From the NCBI RefSeq assembly GCF_000974785.1, contig NZ_BBWV01000002.1, positions 1,116,001-1,180,000 of the forward strand: 64,000 nt of DNA, given 5' to 3'. Below the pieces are notes generated by a model. The model did no database searches. It saw only the letters and a list, made by a program, of their open reading frames with translations, and was not told where the DNA came from. The stretch's first letter is position 1. Each line of letters starts with the position of its first letter. A program made the position numbers and the translations under genes. This document shows positions 40,224-50,400 of the stretch, in pieces. Source of the DNA: Flavihumibacter petaseus NBRC 106054. GTDB lineage: Bacteria > Bacteroidota > Bacteroidia > Chitinophagales > Chitinophagaceae.

Positions 40224-41225
40224 CTACCAGTTTGCCCGCGCGGTGGGGACGGTATCCAGCGGACTGAATTGTTGCGCAAGGTATTTGTAATAGGCCGTCA
40301 GGGCGATCATGGCAGCGTTGTCAGTGCAATATTCGGGAGCAGGGTAGTAGGTATTCCAACCCATTTGTTTTCCGGTTTCCGATAAAGTATTTCTTAAGGC
40401 GCTGTTGGCCGAAACACCACCGGCCAGGCAGACCTCCCGGATACCGGTTTCCAGGCTGGCTTTTTTCAGCTTATTCATCAGTATGCTCACGATCCTTTCC
40501 TGCACAGATGCACAGATATCAGCAAGATTCGATTCCACGAAGCCGGGATCGTTTTTGGTATTTTCCTGGATGAAATAAAGAATAGCGGTTTTTAGCCCGG
40601 AGAAACTGAAATCAAGCCCGGGGATCTGGGGTTCCGGGAACCTGAAACGGCGCGGATTACCCGACCGGCCGTATTTGTCGATCAGCGGCCCGCCAGGGTA
40701 GGGAAGCCCGATGATCTTGGCCGTTTTGTCAAATGCTTCGCCCGCAGCATCATCAATCGTTTCACCGATCACTTCCAGGTGTTGGGGAGAATGGCAAAGA
40801 ACGATCTGGGTGTGTCCGCCACTGACAGTCAGGCACAGAAATGGAAATTCCGGTGCCGGCGTTTCAATCAGGTTTGCCATCACGTGGGCCTGCATATGGT
40901 GCACGGCGATCAGGGGAATATTCAACGCCAGGGCCATGGACCTGGCAAACTGGGCGCCCACAAAAAGCGCCCCGATCAGCCCGGGAGCCTGGGTAAAGGC
41001 AATCGCATCAAGTTCCTTTGCGGTAACGCCGGCCACCTGCAAGGCCTGGTCTACAACCGGTACAATATGCTGCATGTGTGCCCGGCTGGCCAGTTCGGGA
41101 ACCACACCGCCATAGGCCTCATGAACCTTTTGTGAGGCAATGATATTGGAAAGGATCTTTCCATCCCTGCACACAGATGCTGCTGTTTCATCGCAGGAAG
41201 ACTCGATGGCTAGAAGTAACGGCAT
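40224..41225 (-). CDS. tsaD: tRNA N6-adenosine threonylcarbamoyltransferase
   Basis: 333 aa from ATG 41225 (the TTG two codons upstream lies inside the promoter box). ASKHA fold: LLLAIESSCDETAASVC at the N-terminus, HHMQAHVMANLIE with the metal-binding HxxxH, LCLTVSGGHTQIVL, GEAFDKTAKIIGLPYPGG, and CLAGGVSANSALR. It completes t6A37 synthesis on ANN-decoding tRNAs with TsaB and TsaE. Followed at once by trmN6. Confidence 0.97.
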   Translation of the reverse strand: MPLLLAIESSCDETAASVCRDGKILSNIIASQKVHEAYGGVVPELASRAHMQHIVPVVDQALQVAGVTAKELDAIAFTQAPGLIGALFVGAQFARSMALALNIPLIAVHHMQAHVMANLIETPAPEFPFLCLTVSGGHTQIVLCHSPQHLEVIGETIDDAAGEAFDKTAKIIGLPYPGGPLIDKYGRSGNPRRFRFPEPQIPGLDFSFSGLKTAILYFIQENTKNDPGFVESNLADICASVQERIVSILMNKLKKASLETGIREVCLAGGVSANSALRNTLSETGKQMGWNTYYPAPEYCTDNAAMIALTAYYKYLAQQFSPLDTVPTARANW

Positions 41226-41228
41226 GCG

Positions 41229-41236
41229 CAAAATTA
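41229..41236 (-). promoter_or_regulatory. -7 promoter box TAATTTTG for tsaD
   Basis: Exact TAnnTTTG match on the minus strand with only 3 bases (CGC) before the ATG; a leaderless transcript is implied. Confidence 0.65.
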
Positions 41237-41253
41237 GGCAATGGTGAACAAAC

Positions 41254-42495
41254 CTAGTTGCTGCGGATAGCTACAACAGGATCCATTTTTGCGGCTATGG
41301 ATGCCGGTATGATTCCGGCCAGTATTCCGACAAAAATGCAGATGCCGATGGCCTTGGCCATAATGCCAAATGAAATAGTGATTGGAAAACCCATCTGGCT
41401 GGAAATTGCCAGCGTCAGCAGGAATACCAGCAAAAGTCCCATCAGACCTCCCATGATACAGAGAAAAGCCGATTCCATCAGGAACTCCATCAGGATGGTC
41501 ATCCTTTTGGCACCGATCGCCTTCTTGAGGCCGATCTGGCTGGTCCTTTCCCGCACGGTAACAAACATAATATTGGCCACACCGAACATGCCCACGAGGA
41601 GTGAGAGTACGGCAATAAAAAATCCGCCCATATTAATGCCACTGAATATACCTGCAGCAAACTCACCGAAGGCATCAATATCATTCAGGGAAAAATTATC
41701 AGCCTGCCGGGGTTTCAGTTTCCTGATGGATCGCATGGCGCCGGCAGTTTCATCACGCAGTGCCGCCATCGGAATATGCTCCCTGCCCTGCAACATCAGT
41801 ACCGGCTGTGACCATTCTTCTTTGACCAGTCCCTTCATAAAACCATATGGCAGCAGGATACAGTTGTCAAACTCCCAGCCGCCGATGATGCTGCTGCCCT
41901 GTTTTTTTACCAGTCCCACTACGTTGGCAATCTTCTTGTAAATGACTATTTTCCGGCCCACCGCCTTCTCCGGTTTGCCGAATAACTCTTCTGCTACTTT
42001 ATAACCCATCACCACTGAATTGGCGGCATAATCAAAATCGGTCTGCTGAAAATAGCGGCCATCGATCACTTCAATATTCTGAATATTGGAGAAGTCTTCC
42101 GTAATTCCGTATACCCGCACATTATCCAGTTTCTGATCTTCCATTTCCACGGGATCCTGTCTTTGCAGGGCAAAGGCGATGTTGGCTGCTTCTGGTACCG
42201 TTTTCCGCAACAGGGGCAATTCTTCAATTTTGGGAACCGGCCTGTTCAGTAATTTCCAGTAGGGGATCTGGCCACTGTAATCCCATTTATCAATAAAAAT
42301 GGTATTGCTTCCCAGGGCTTTAATGTCTTTCTGAACATTCTCTTCGAGGCTGTTGACGGTAGCCAGTACGCCGATAATACAAAAGATGCCGATGGTGATT
42401 CCGAACAATGACAGGAAGGTTCGCAACTTATTGGATCTGAACTCTCCAAGTGCCATTTTGAGACCTGTTCCTAAAATTTCCAGGGTTCTGCGCAT
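41254..42495 (-). CDS. MacB/FtsX-type ABC transporter permease
   Basis: 413 aa. The N-terminal helix LRTFLSLFGITIGIFCIIGVLATVN is preceded by cytoplasmic residues; a periplasmic MacB-like domain follows (about 45-280, EGRY-like IDGRYFQQTDFDYAANSVVMG). Three C-terminal helices come last (FFIAVLSLLVGMFGVANIM; FLCIMGGLMGLLLVFLLTLA; IGICIFVGILAGIIPASIAA) with RTSQIGLKKAIGAKR in between, the FtsX coupling pattern. No ATPase gene is adjacent; it could pair with an ATPase encoded elsewhere. It may export a lipoprotein or peptide. It has its own leaderless-type promoter. Confidence 0.92.
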   Translation of the reverse strand: MRRTLEILGTGLKMALGEFRSNKLRTFLSLFGITIGIFCIIGVLATVNSLEENVQKDIKALGSNTIFIDKWDYSGQIPYWKLLNRPVPKIEELPLLRKTVPEAANIAFALQRQDPVEMEDQKLDNVRVYGITEDFSNIQNIEVIDGRYFQQTDFDYAANSVVMGYKVAEELFGKPEKAVGRKIVIYKKIANVVGLVKKQGSSIIGGWEFDNCILLPYGFMKGLVKEEWSQPVLMLQGREHIPMAALRDETAGAMRSIRKLKPRQADNFSLNDIDAFGEFAAGIFSGINMGGFFIAVLSLLVGMFGVANIMFVTVRERTSQIGLKKAIGAKRMTILMEFLMESAFLCIMGGLMGLLLVFLLTLAISSQMGFPITISFGIMAKAIGICIFVGILAGIIPASIAAKMDPVVAIRSN

Positions 42496-42499
42496 ATTT

Positions 42500-42507
42500 C
42501 AAATGTA
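42500..42507 (-). promoter_or_regulatory. -7 promoter box TACATTTG for the permease
   Basis: Exact TAnnTTTG match on the minus strand; AAAT then ATG follow after 4 bases, as for ltaE. A TTG lies about 22 bases upstream as possible -33 element. Confidence 0.7.
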
Positions 42508-42613
42508 GCCCGTTTTTTGTATGTTTTTCCCAAAAAACAGTCTTACATTAGAAGTGCACAATCCACCCCCTGGAACCCTTAGGAAGATATTTACTCACCA
42601 AAAATAAATTCCA

Positions 42614-42991
42614 ATGGTTACTACAGACATCAGCCAGTTGAATGGAGAGTGTTCTACCTGGAGAAACACCCTCCGTGATCAAAGAAGCCAGTTCACCTCG
42701 CTCAAAGAAAAACTTCAACTACTTTCACTCAACCTTCAAGATCAGAAATCACTCCAGGACCTCGAACATCTGCAGAATCAGTTTTACATCCAGCTGATCA
42801 ACATTCACGACCTCAAACACGCTATCCGTGAACACGAACAGATCGCCAGCTGGGAAATTAACCGTAATGGACAGGTAAGCGACGCTACCTGGTCGGCACA
42901 TGAAGAACTGCACGACCAGTATGAAAACCTGCAGCACCACTTAAAAAACGTTCAGACCGAATTCAAGCATTTCGCAACAGTACTGCAGTGA
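42614..42991 (+). CDS. Coiled-coil hypothetical protein
   Basis: 125 aa, no signal peptide or membrane segment, and almost wholly helical with heptad-like Leu/His/Gln spacing (LKEKLQLLSLNLQDQKSLQD, LQNQFYIQLINIHDLKHAIR, LHDQYENLQHHLKNVQTEF). It is acidic-to-neutral and His/Gln-rich. It precedes the EF-G-like gene by 53 bases and may be cotranscribed. No family recognised; a function is not proposed. Confidence 0.7.
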   Translation: MVTTDISQLNGECSTWRNTLRDQRSQFTSLKEKLQLLSLNLQDQKSLQDLEHLQNQFYIQLINIHDLKHAIREHEQIASWEINRNGQVSDATWSAHEELHDQYENLQHHLKNVQTEFKHFATVLQ

Positions 42992-43044
42992 TGTCATTCT
43001 CCTGACATCAACATGTTGTTTTTCTCACCCTTAAATGAATTGCG

Positions 43045-45183
43045 ATGCCTGCCGAATTTGATACCAATCATGTTAAAAATATTGTCTTGCTCGGTCATGC
43101 CGGATCGGGCAAGACCTCTTTAGCGGAATGCATGCTCTTTGAAGCAGGCATTATCCAGCGCCGGGGATCCGTCGCTGCCCGCAACACTGTAAGTGATTAC
43201 CATGAGCTCGAACAGGAACGTGGTAATTCCATCTTTTCCACGTTGATGCATGCCCGTTGGCGCGGATACAAGATCAACCTGATAGATACGCCCGGTTATG
43301 ACGATTTTGTCGGCGAAGTAATCTCCGCACTTCGCGTTGCCGACACCGGTGTCATGCTGCTCAATGCCGCCATGGGGGTAGAAGTGGGAACTGACATCAC
43401 CTGGCGATACACCGAACAGTTCAGAACGCCGATGATCTTTGCCGTCAACCAGCTCGATCACGAAAAAGCTGATTTCGATAAAACGGTACAACAGGCGAAA
43501 GAACATTTCGGGTCAAAAGTGGTGCTCGTGCAGTATCCTGTACAGCAGGGCGAAGGTTTTCACGAGATCATCGACCTGCTGCGCATGACCATGTACAAAT
43601 TCCTTGATACCGGTGGCAAACCGGAGAAAAAGCCCATTCCTGATTCAGAAAGGGCCAGGGCTGATTTTTTGCACAAGGAACTGGTGGAGGCAATTGCCAG
43701 CAATGATGAATCGCTGATGGAAAAGTATTTCGACAAGGGAGAGCTGGATGAGGATGAAATGAAGGATGGCATGAAAAAAGCGATGATCAACCATGACCTG
43801 TTCCCTTTATTCTGCCTGAGCGCTGAACGGAATATGGGCAGCGGGCGCCTGATGGGATTCATTGACAATGTTTGCCCCAGCGCCAATGAAATGCCGCCAC
43901 AGCGCACCCGGAGCGGCAAGGACCTTCCCTGCCGTTCAGAAGGTCCGCCCTGTATTTTTGTGTACAAGACAGTTTCAGAACCGCATGTGGGAGAATTATC
44001 TTTTTTCAAAGTCTATTCCGGAACGATAAAATCGGGTATGGAACTGGAGAATGAAAACACCCAGGTGAGCGAAAAGCTGTCGCAGCTGTTTGCTGTGGAA
44101 GGCAACCGCCGGATGAATGTAAATGAGCTCACTGCGGGAGATATCGGCGCCACGCTGAAACTCCGGAATACTCATGTGAACAATACGCTTCATGACCGCG
44201 GTGCTGCATTGGAGCTGGAACCCATCGTATTTCCGCCACCGAATATGAGTGTAGCGATAGAGCCGGTGAATAAGGGTGAAGATGAAAAGCTGTCGCAGGC
44301 CCTTCACCAGCTGGTAGAAGAAGACGCAACCGTTCGGGTGGAGATCTCCCCGGAACTCAGGCAGACCCTCTTGCATTGTCAGGGCGATATGCACCTTGCG
44401 GTGATCAAGTGGAAGATTGAGCATGTAGGTAAGGTGGAGATCCGCTTTGCCCGTCCGCGTATCGCCTACCGTGAAACGATCCGGAAGTCTGCCGACGCAC
44501 AATATCGCCACAAGAAACAATCCGGCGGAGCCGGACAGTTCGGGGAAGTACACATGCGGATTGAGCCCTGGTTCGATGGCATGCCTGAGCCCGGCGGGCT
44601 GACAGTCAGGGGGAGAGAAACCCACGAGCTCCCCTGGGGCGGTAAACTGATCTATTACAATTGCATTGTCGGTGGGGCCATCGACACGCGTTTCCTGCCC
44701 TCCATATTGAAAGGAGTGCTGGAAAAAATGCAGGAAGGGCCACTGACCGGCAGTTATGTACGTGATATCCGGGTGTCGGTATTTGACGGAAAAATGCATC
44801 CTGTAGACTCCAATGATATTTCCTTTAAACTGGCAGGCCTTCAGGCATTCCGGCAGGCTTTCCGGAATGCGGATCCTTTGCTGCTGGAACCCATTTACCA
44901 GCTTGAAGTGATGTGCCCGGATGATTTAACCGGTTCTGTAATGGGCGATCTGCAAACGCGTCGCGCCATTGTGGAAGGCATGGAATCAGAAGCTCACTTT
45001 ACCAGGATCCAGGCGAAAGTTCCGCTGGCAGAAATGCATGAATATGCTTCTTCGCTGCGCTCCATCACCCAGGGACGCGCCAAATTCCGCATGGAGTTCT
45101 CACTTTATGCACCGGTTCCGTTTGAACTGCAGAAAAAACTTACAGAAGAGTATAATAAGCAGGCTGTACTGGAAGAAGCTTGA
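43045..45183 (+). CDS. EF-G2-type elongation factor G paralogue
   Basis: 712 aa, full EF-G domain order (G domain, II, III, IV, V). P-loop GHAGSGKTS is at 17-25. The switch II motif reads DTPGYDDFVG (81-90), with Tyr in place of the catalytic His of EF-G (DTPGH). The G4 motif is NQLD (135-138) instead of NKxD. Switch I is ERGNSIFST instead of ERGITI. Domain IV has KKQSGGAGQFGEVHMRI, and the end has LTGSVMGDLQTRRAIVEGM. The pattern fits the EF-G2 group, reported as poorly or not GTP-hydrolysing, so a role in translation under energy limits is plausible (inference). Genuine EF-G should be elsewhere in the genome. Confidence 0.9.
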   Translation: MPAEFDTNHVKNIVLLGHAGSGKTSLAECMLFEAGIIQRRGSVAARNTVSDYHELEQERGNSIFSTLMHARWRGYKINLIDTPGYDDFVGEVISALRVADTGVMLLNAAMGVEVGTDITWRYTEQFRTPMIFAVNQLDHEKADFDKTVQQAKEHFGSKVVLVQYPVQQGEGFHEIIDLLRMTMYKFLDTGGKPEKKPIPDSERARADFLHKELVEAIASNDESLMEKYFDKGELDEDEMKDGMKKAMINHDLFPLFCLSAERNMGSGRLMGFIDNVCPSANEMPPQRTRSGKDLPCRSEGPPCIFVYKTVSEPHVGELSFFKVYSGTIKSGMELENENTQVSEKLSQLFAVEGNRRMNVNELTAGDIGATLKLRNTHVNNTLHDRGAALELEPIVFPPPNMSVAIEPVNKGEDEKLSQALHQLVEEDATVRVEISPELRQTLLHCQGDMHLAVIKWKIEHVGKVEIRFARPRIAYRETIRKSADAQYRHKKQSGGAGQFGEVHMRIEPWFDGMPEPGGLTVRGRETHELPWGGKLIYYNCIVGGAIDTRFLPSILKGVLEKMQEGPLTGSYVRDIRVSVFDGKMHPVDSNDISFKLAGLQAFRQAFRNADPLLLEPIYQLEVMCPDDLTGSVMGDLQTRRAIVEGMESEAHFTRIQAKVPLAEMHEYASSLRSITQGRAKFRMEFSLYAPVPFELQKKLTEEYNKQAVLEEA

Positions 45184-45251
45184 GCAATAACATATAGTGA
45201 GATGATTTTCAGGGGATTAAATTCGTTTCGATAAACGGACACAATTTTGAA

Positions 45252-45259
45252 TAAGTTTG
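45252..45259 (+). promoter_or_regulatory. -7 promoter box TAAGTTTG
   Basis: Exact TAnnTTTG match 63 bases before ATG 45323. Confidence 0.5.
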
Positions 45260-45322
45260 CCCGTTTTTTTGATGATCCGTTTTTAATCCGTAAATGACCC
45301 CAACTGAAAATTGTCCCACCCT

Positions 45323-45568
45323 ATGAACCAACAGCTCTATTTCAACGATCAGGCACATATTGCCGAAAAGTTTTTTTTGCTGCAGGATCATCTTGCTGAC
45401 ACAAGTAAAATGGCCGTCCTGAAAATCCGCAACTGGAAGCTGGTTGAGCATCTTCCCGAAACCAGCCAGCGTTACCAGAAGCACATGCAACAAACCTTAT
45501 TTAACGTTGTTGCCAACGAATTCATTTTATGTGAAGTCGGGTTTCACTTTTCCCCGGTAAACAACTAA
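45323..45568 (+). CDS. Small hypothetical protein, 81 aa
   Basis: From ATG 45323 (TTG four codons upstream is possible). No signal peptide or membrane segment; helical pattern (NDQAHIAEKFFLLQDHLADT, MAVLKIRNWKLVEHLP, SQRYQKHMQQTLFNVVANEF). Typical codon use and its own promoter and strong terminator argue that it is a real gene. No family recognised. Confidence 0.65.
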   Translation: MNQQLYFNDQAHIAEKFFLLQDHLADTSKMAVLKIRNWKLVEHLPETSQRYQKHMQQTLFNVVANEFILCEVGFHFSPVNN

Positions 45569-45570
45569 AA

Positions 45571-45602
45571 ACAAAGGGCTCTGAACAGGGCCCTTTGTTT
45601 TT
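45571..45602 (+). terminator. Rho-independent terminator
   Basis: 9-bp stem ACAAAGGGC / GCCCTTTGT (45571-45579, 45590-45598) with a T run, 2 bases after the small gene's stop. Confidence 0.9.
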
Positions 45603-45613
45603 ATCGAACCACT

Positions 45614-45621
45614 TACCTTTG
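45614..45621 (+). promoter_or_regulatory. -7 promoter box TACCTTTG for the thiolase gene
   Basis: Exact TAnnTTTG match, 17 bases before ATG 45639; the terminator T-run upstream supplies a TTTG at about -33. Confidence 0.7.
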
Positions 45622-45638
45622 GCTGACGAAGTTTCCAT

Positions 45639-46817
45639 ATGAAAGAAGTATATATCGTTTCAGCCGTACGCACCCCGATCGGTAGTTTCGGGGGTAATCT
45701 CAAATCATTTTCCGCTACGCAACTGGGTGCAATCGCCGTAAAAGGTGCATTGGCCAAAGCAGGCATTGCGCCTGACCAGGTAAATGAGCTGCTGATGGGC
45801 GCCGTTATCCAGGCCAACCTGGGCCAGGCACCTGCCCGCCAGGTCGCCCGCTTCGCCGGTTTACCCGATAATGTTACCTGTACCACGGTGAATAAAGTCT
45901 GCGCAAGCGGCATGAAAGCCATTGCACAGGGCGTTCAGAGCATTCTGCTGGGTGATGCTGATATCGTGGTTGCCGGAGGCATGGAAAGTATGAGTAATGT
46001 TCCTTTTTATGCGGATCAGCTCCGCTGGGGAAACAAATATGGAAATGCTACGCTCATAGATGGCCTGGCTAAAGATGGCCTCACTGATGTATATGATGGC
46101 AAAGCCATGGGTAATGCTGCAGAACTTTGCGCGTCCACCTGTGGCATCTCCCGGGAGGAACAGGACAAATTTGCCATTGAAAGTTACCAACGGAGCCAGG
46201 CTGCCTGGGAGAAAGGACTGTTTACCGCTGAGATTGTGCCTGTTCCGGTAGTGCAAAGAAACGGTGAGACCCTGTTGATCGAAAAGGATGAAGAACCCTG
46301 GAATGTCAAATTTGATAAGATCCCGTCACTGAAACCTGCCTTTCAGAAAGAAGGGACAGTTACAGCCGCCAATGCATCCACCATGAATGATGGTGCCGCA
46401 GCCGTGGTACTGATGAGCAAAGAAAGGGCAACTCAGCTTGGCATAACGCCCATCGCCGCCGTAATTGGCTATGCTGATGCCGAACAGGCACCAGAATGGT
46501 TCACCACCACGCCGGCAATCGCTGTTCCCAAAGCCGTCGGGAAAGCCGGGCTGACCATGAAGGATATCGACTGTTGGGAATTGAATGAAGCCTTCTCGGT
46601 AGTTGGTATCGAAAATACCCGCAGGATGCACCTGGATCCGGCAAAAGTGAATATGCATGGTGGTGCAGTGTCGCTTGGCCATCCACTGGGTGCAAGCGGC
46701 GCAAGAATTATCGTTACGCTGATCAATGTGCTGAAGTCCAACAATGCCCGTTACGGTGCTGCCGGCATCTGCAACGGGGGGGGTGGCGCATCGGCCATGG
46801 TCATCAAAAACCTGTGA
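45639..46817 (+). CDS. Acetyl-CoA C-acetyltransferase (thiolase)
   Basis: 392 aa. It condenses or cleaves acetoacetyl-CoA. Catalytic residues: nucleophile Cys in VNKVCASGMKAI (about residue 88), His in SLGHPLGASGAR, and second Cys in GICNGGGGAS. The start MKEVYIVSAVRTPIGSFGG and motif VAGGMESMSNVP fit biosynthetic thiolases. Cytoplasmic. The GNAT gene starts 1 base after its stop. Confidence 0.95.
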   Translation: MKEVYIVSAVRTPIGSFGGNLKSFSATQLGAIAVKGALAKAGIAPDQVNELLMGAVIQANLGQAPARQVARFAGLPDNVTCTTVNKVCASGMKAIAQGVQSILLGDADIVVAGGMESMSNVPFYADQLRWGNKYGNATLIDGLAKDGLTDVYDGKAMGNAAELCASTCGISREEQDKFAIESYQRSQAAWEKGLFTAEIVPVPVVQRNGETLLIEKDEEPWNVKFDKIPSLKPAFQKEGTVTAANASTMNDGAAAVVLMSKERATQLGITPIAAVIGYADAEQAPEWFTTTPAIAVPKAVGKAGLTMKDIDCWELNEAFSVVGIENTRRMHLDPAKVNMHGGAVSLGHPLGASGARIIVTLINVLKSNNARYGAAGICNGGGGASAMVIKNL

Positions 46818-46818
46818 C

Positions 46819-47349
46819 ATGCCTGATATAAGGCTGGCGGGAAAAGAGGACGCACAACGCATCAGTGCGCTCAGCCGGCAAACATTTATTGATTCCTTCG
46901 CTGCAGACAACACCGCTGCAGATATGGAAATCTTCCTGAACAGCCAGTTTACCATATCGCAACTGGAGGCACAGGTAGGGCAGCCACTTAATCATTTTTT
47001 CATCACCTGGGAACAGGAAGAGCCGCTGGGGTATATGCGGCTGATTGAACATCCTGACGGTCATCCTGATTTCCGGCCAGGTTTTCCTTCTTTTGAGATC
47101 AGCCGCTTTTATGCGGTAAAACAAGCCATTGGAAAAGGAATCGGTCCCCTGATGATGGCTTATGCCCTCGATTTCGGCAGATCACTCGGTTATCCGGTTT
47201 GCTGGTTGGGTGTTTGGGAAAAGAATGCCCGTGCATTGCGGTTCTACAGCAAATTTGGTTTCACGCAGGAAGGCAGCCATGCTTTCCTGTTGGGCACAGA
47301 CTGGCAAACGGACCTCATCCTGTTTGTTGAGCTCGATAAGAATTGCTGA
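46819..47349 (+). CDS. GNAT-family N-acetyltransferase
   Basis: 176 aa from ATG 46819, immediately after the thiolase stop; an upstream frame extending into the thiolase gene is rejected. N-terminus DIRLAGKEDAQRISALSRQ, then EEPLGYMRLIEHPDG, EISRFYAVKQAIGKGIGPLM (motif A with a modified Q/RxxGxG/A: AIGKGIG), and GVWEKNARALRFYSKFGF (motif B), all GNAT. Substrate unknown; similar to the small GNATs that acetylate diamines or peptides. Coupled to thiolase, so the shared acetyl-CoA theme may be coincidence. Confidence 0.9.
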   Translation: MPDIRLAGKEDAQRISALSRQTFIDSFAADNTAADMEIFLNSQFTISQLEAQVGQPLNHFFITWEQEEPLGYMRLIEHPDGHPDFRPGFPSFEISRFYAVKQAIGKGIGPLMMAYALDFGRSLGYPVCWLGVWEKNARALRFYSKFGFTQEGSHAFLLGTDWQTDLILFVELDKNC

Positions 47350-47445
47350 TATCCTCCGATCGCCATCTTCCAAAATGTCGTATTTTAAACCATCGTTTTC
47401 AAACTAATCGTTGTCCTACCAGTAACACCATTAACATAACTGTCT

Positions 47446-50400
47446 ATGATCCTTTTCCCTAAGGGAGTCCGGCTAACTGCATGTGCAAACCTGTTGAAGT
47501 TTCGGCCCTTTGTGATGCTGATTGCCCTGATGGCGGGTGGGCTCCTGTCGCTGCCGGCCAGCGGACATACCCGGAAAGCAGCTCCTTTTCAATCTGATAC
47601 CGCTATTGCCCGCGGCAGGGTAGTAGACAGAGCCGATAACAAACCCATTCCCGGTGCTACTGTTACCAACCTGCGCTCAGGCAAATCGATCTTCACCAAT
47701 ACCCAGGGTGAGTTTGCCATTCCGGCATTTCCCGGCGACAGTATCCGGATCACTGTTGCAGGCATGCAGCCTTCCACCGTCGCCTATAATGGTGAACCCA
47801 GTCTGGCCGTCAGCATCGCCAAAGGAGAGGCAACGCTCTCGGAAGTGATCGTGACTGGTTACCAGAATATCGACCGTAAAAAATTTGCCGGGGCGGCTGC
47901 CGTGGTGAAGATGGACAATATCAAAATGGAAGGAACAGCTGATGTGACCCGCATGCTCGAAGGCAGGGTGGCCGGCGTGGCTGTTCAGAACGTATCCGGC
48001 ACTTTTGGTGCCGCTCCCAAACTGAGGGTGCGTGGCGCCACTTCCCTGAATGGCGACAACAAACCGCTTTGGGTGGTTGACGGCGTGGTACTGGAAGACA
48101 TCGTTAATATTTCCAATGACCAGCTGTCCAGTGGTGACCCAACCACCTTGCTGGGTTCCAGCGTAGCCGGGTTGAACTCAAATGACATTGAAAGCTTCGA
48201 TATCCTTAAAGATGCAGCAGCGACCGCCCTGTATGGAGCCCGTGCGATGAACGGGGTAGTAGTGATCACTACCAAAAAAGGTAAATCAGGCAAAACCACC
48301 GTCAACTACAACGGCAGTTACGGTGTCCAGTTCAAGCCCACCTACGGCGACTATAATATCATGAACTCCATGGAGCAGATGAGTGTGCTGGCCGAACTGG
48401 AAAGAAAGGGAAGCCTGAATTACACCATCCTTTCACGGGGTGATATCGGTGTTTACGGCAAGATGTATGAGGCATTGGGCATGAATGACGCCGGCAGCTT
48501 CGACCTTCAGAATACCCAGCCGGAAAGAGCCGCTTTCCTGAAACGGTATGCTTATGCGAATACGGATTGGTTCGATGTGCTCTTCAAAAACAATTTTGTA
48601 CAGGAGCATTCGCTCAGCATTTCCGGTGGTACCGAGAAATCCCAGAACTATTTCTCCCTGAGTTATTACGGCGACAACGGATGGACCATTGCCGACAACG
48701 TAAACCGGTTCACCATGAACTTCAGGAACAACTACAAGTTCAATGACCGGTTCAATGCAGGATTCTCCACGCTGGGATCAATCCGGCAACAAAAAGCGCC
48801 TGGCACACTGGCAAGAAACCCTAACCCGGTGGAAGGCCAGTACGACCGCGATTTTGACATCAATCCTTTTAGCTACGCAGTCAATACCAGCCGTACCCTT
48901 ACGCCTTATGACGAAAATGGAAACCTCGAATATTTCAGGAGGAATTATGCGCCATTCAATATTATTCACGAACTGGATAATAATTATCTCGACATCAATA
49001 TTATTGATCTGAAACTACAGCTGGATGCCACTTACAAATTTACCGACAAGTTCAGGTATGAGTTTGTTGGTGCCGCACGATATGTAAAGTCTACAACTGA
49101 ACACCAGGTAACAGAATATTCAAACATGGCCAATGCCTATCGTTCGGCCGGTACGACGGTGATCAGGCAGAACAACAAATTCCTTTACCGTGATCCCGAT
49201 AACCCCGAAGCGGAACCGGTAGTTGTTTTACCGTATGGCGGATTTTACAACCGCAACGAAGACTACCTCGTGAACTATGATGTGCGCAACTCACTGAATT
49301 ATTCAACTGACATTGGTTCCAAAAGTAGCCTGAACGTTCTTGGCGGCGTACAGATCCGTGCCACCAACCGCCAGAATTACAACAACACGGGATATGGCTA
49401 CCAGTATGATAATGGAGGGATTCCGCTGGTGGACTATCGGATCCTGAAACAGACCATCGAACAGAATTTCCCGTATTATGGCATGAGCAAGGACTATGAC
49501 CGGTTCGTCGCCTTCTACGCCACAGCCAACTACACCTTCGACAACAGGTTCAACCTTACAGCCACAGGGCGGTACGATGGTTCCAACCGCCTCGGCAGCT
49601 CCCGCCAGGCAAGGTGGCTGCCGACCTGGAGCGTTGCGGGCTCCTGGAATATGGAACAGGAAAAATTCCTGGAAGATGTCAGCTGGCTCGATTACCTGAC
49701 CCTGCGCGCCAGCTATGGACTTACCGCCAGTATGGGACCTGCTACCAACTCGAATATTGTATTGCGTACCATCAATACCAACCGGCCCTACCTGACAGAA
49801 AAGGAATCGGTGATCACCCTGGCCAACCTGGAGAACAAAGACCTGACCTGGGAGAAAATGTATACCAGTAATATCGGAATAGATGCCTCCATGTTCAACC
49901 GGCGCCTGAGCTTCAGCATAGATGCATACTACAGGCAAAGCTATGATCTCATCAGCCTGATCAAAACCTCAGGCATTGGTGGTGAAGCCTACAAGGCAGC
50001 GAACTATGCAGATATGGATTCCTATGGCGGTGAGTTCGTGATCAACGGGGAAATTATCCGTAAGAAGGACTGGGGCTGGCGTTCAACGCTGACTTTTGGC
50101 TACAACAAGAACAAGATCATCAATGCCCGCAATGAACCAACCATTTTCAGCCTGGTAGTGCCTGAAGGTGGCAATAAGGAGGGGTACCCGGTAAGAAGTC
50201 TTTTTTCCATCCGGTACGATGGCCTCGACCACAGAACCGGGATGCCCAATTTTATCGATGAGACCGGAAAAAGCAACAACACGGTCTACCTGCAGGATCA
50301 GAATACCAGCTACCTGAAATATGAAGGGCCGGTTGATCCTCCGTTCAACGGCGGATTCTCCAATACATTTCATTACAAGGCGTTCAGCCTGAATATCTTT

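Noticed and set aside
22107-42566. Identical 13-base string GTGCACAATCCAC upstream of parE (22107-22119) and of the coiled-coil gene (42554-42566)
   Set aside because: In 64 kb, many 13-base repeats are expected by chance, and their positions relative to starts and boxes differ.
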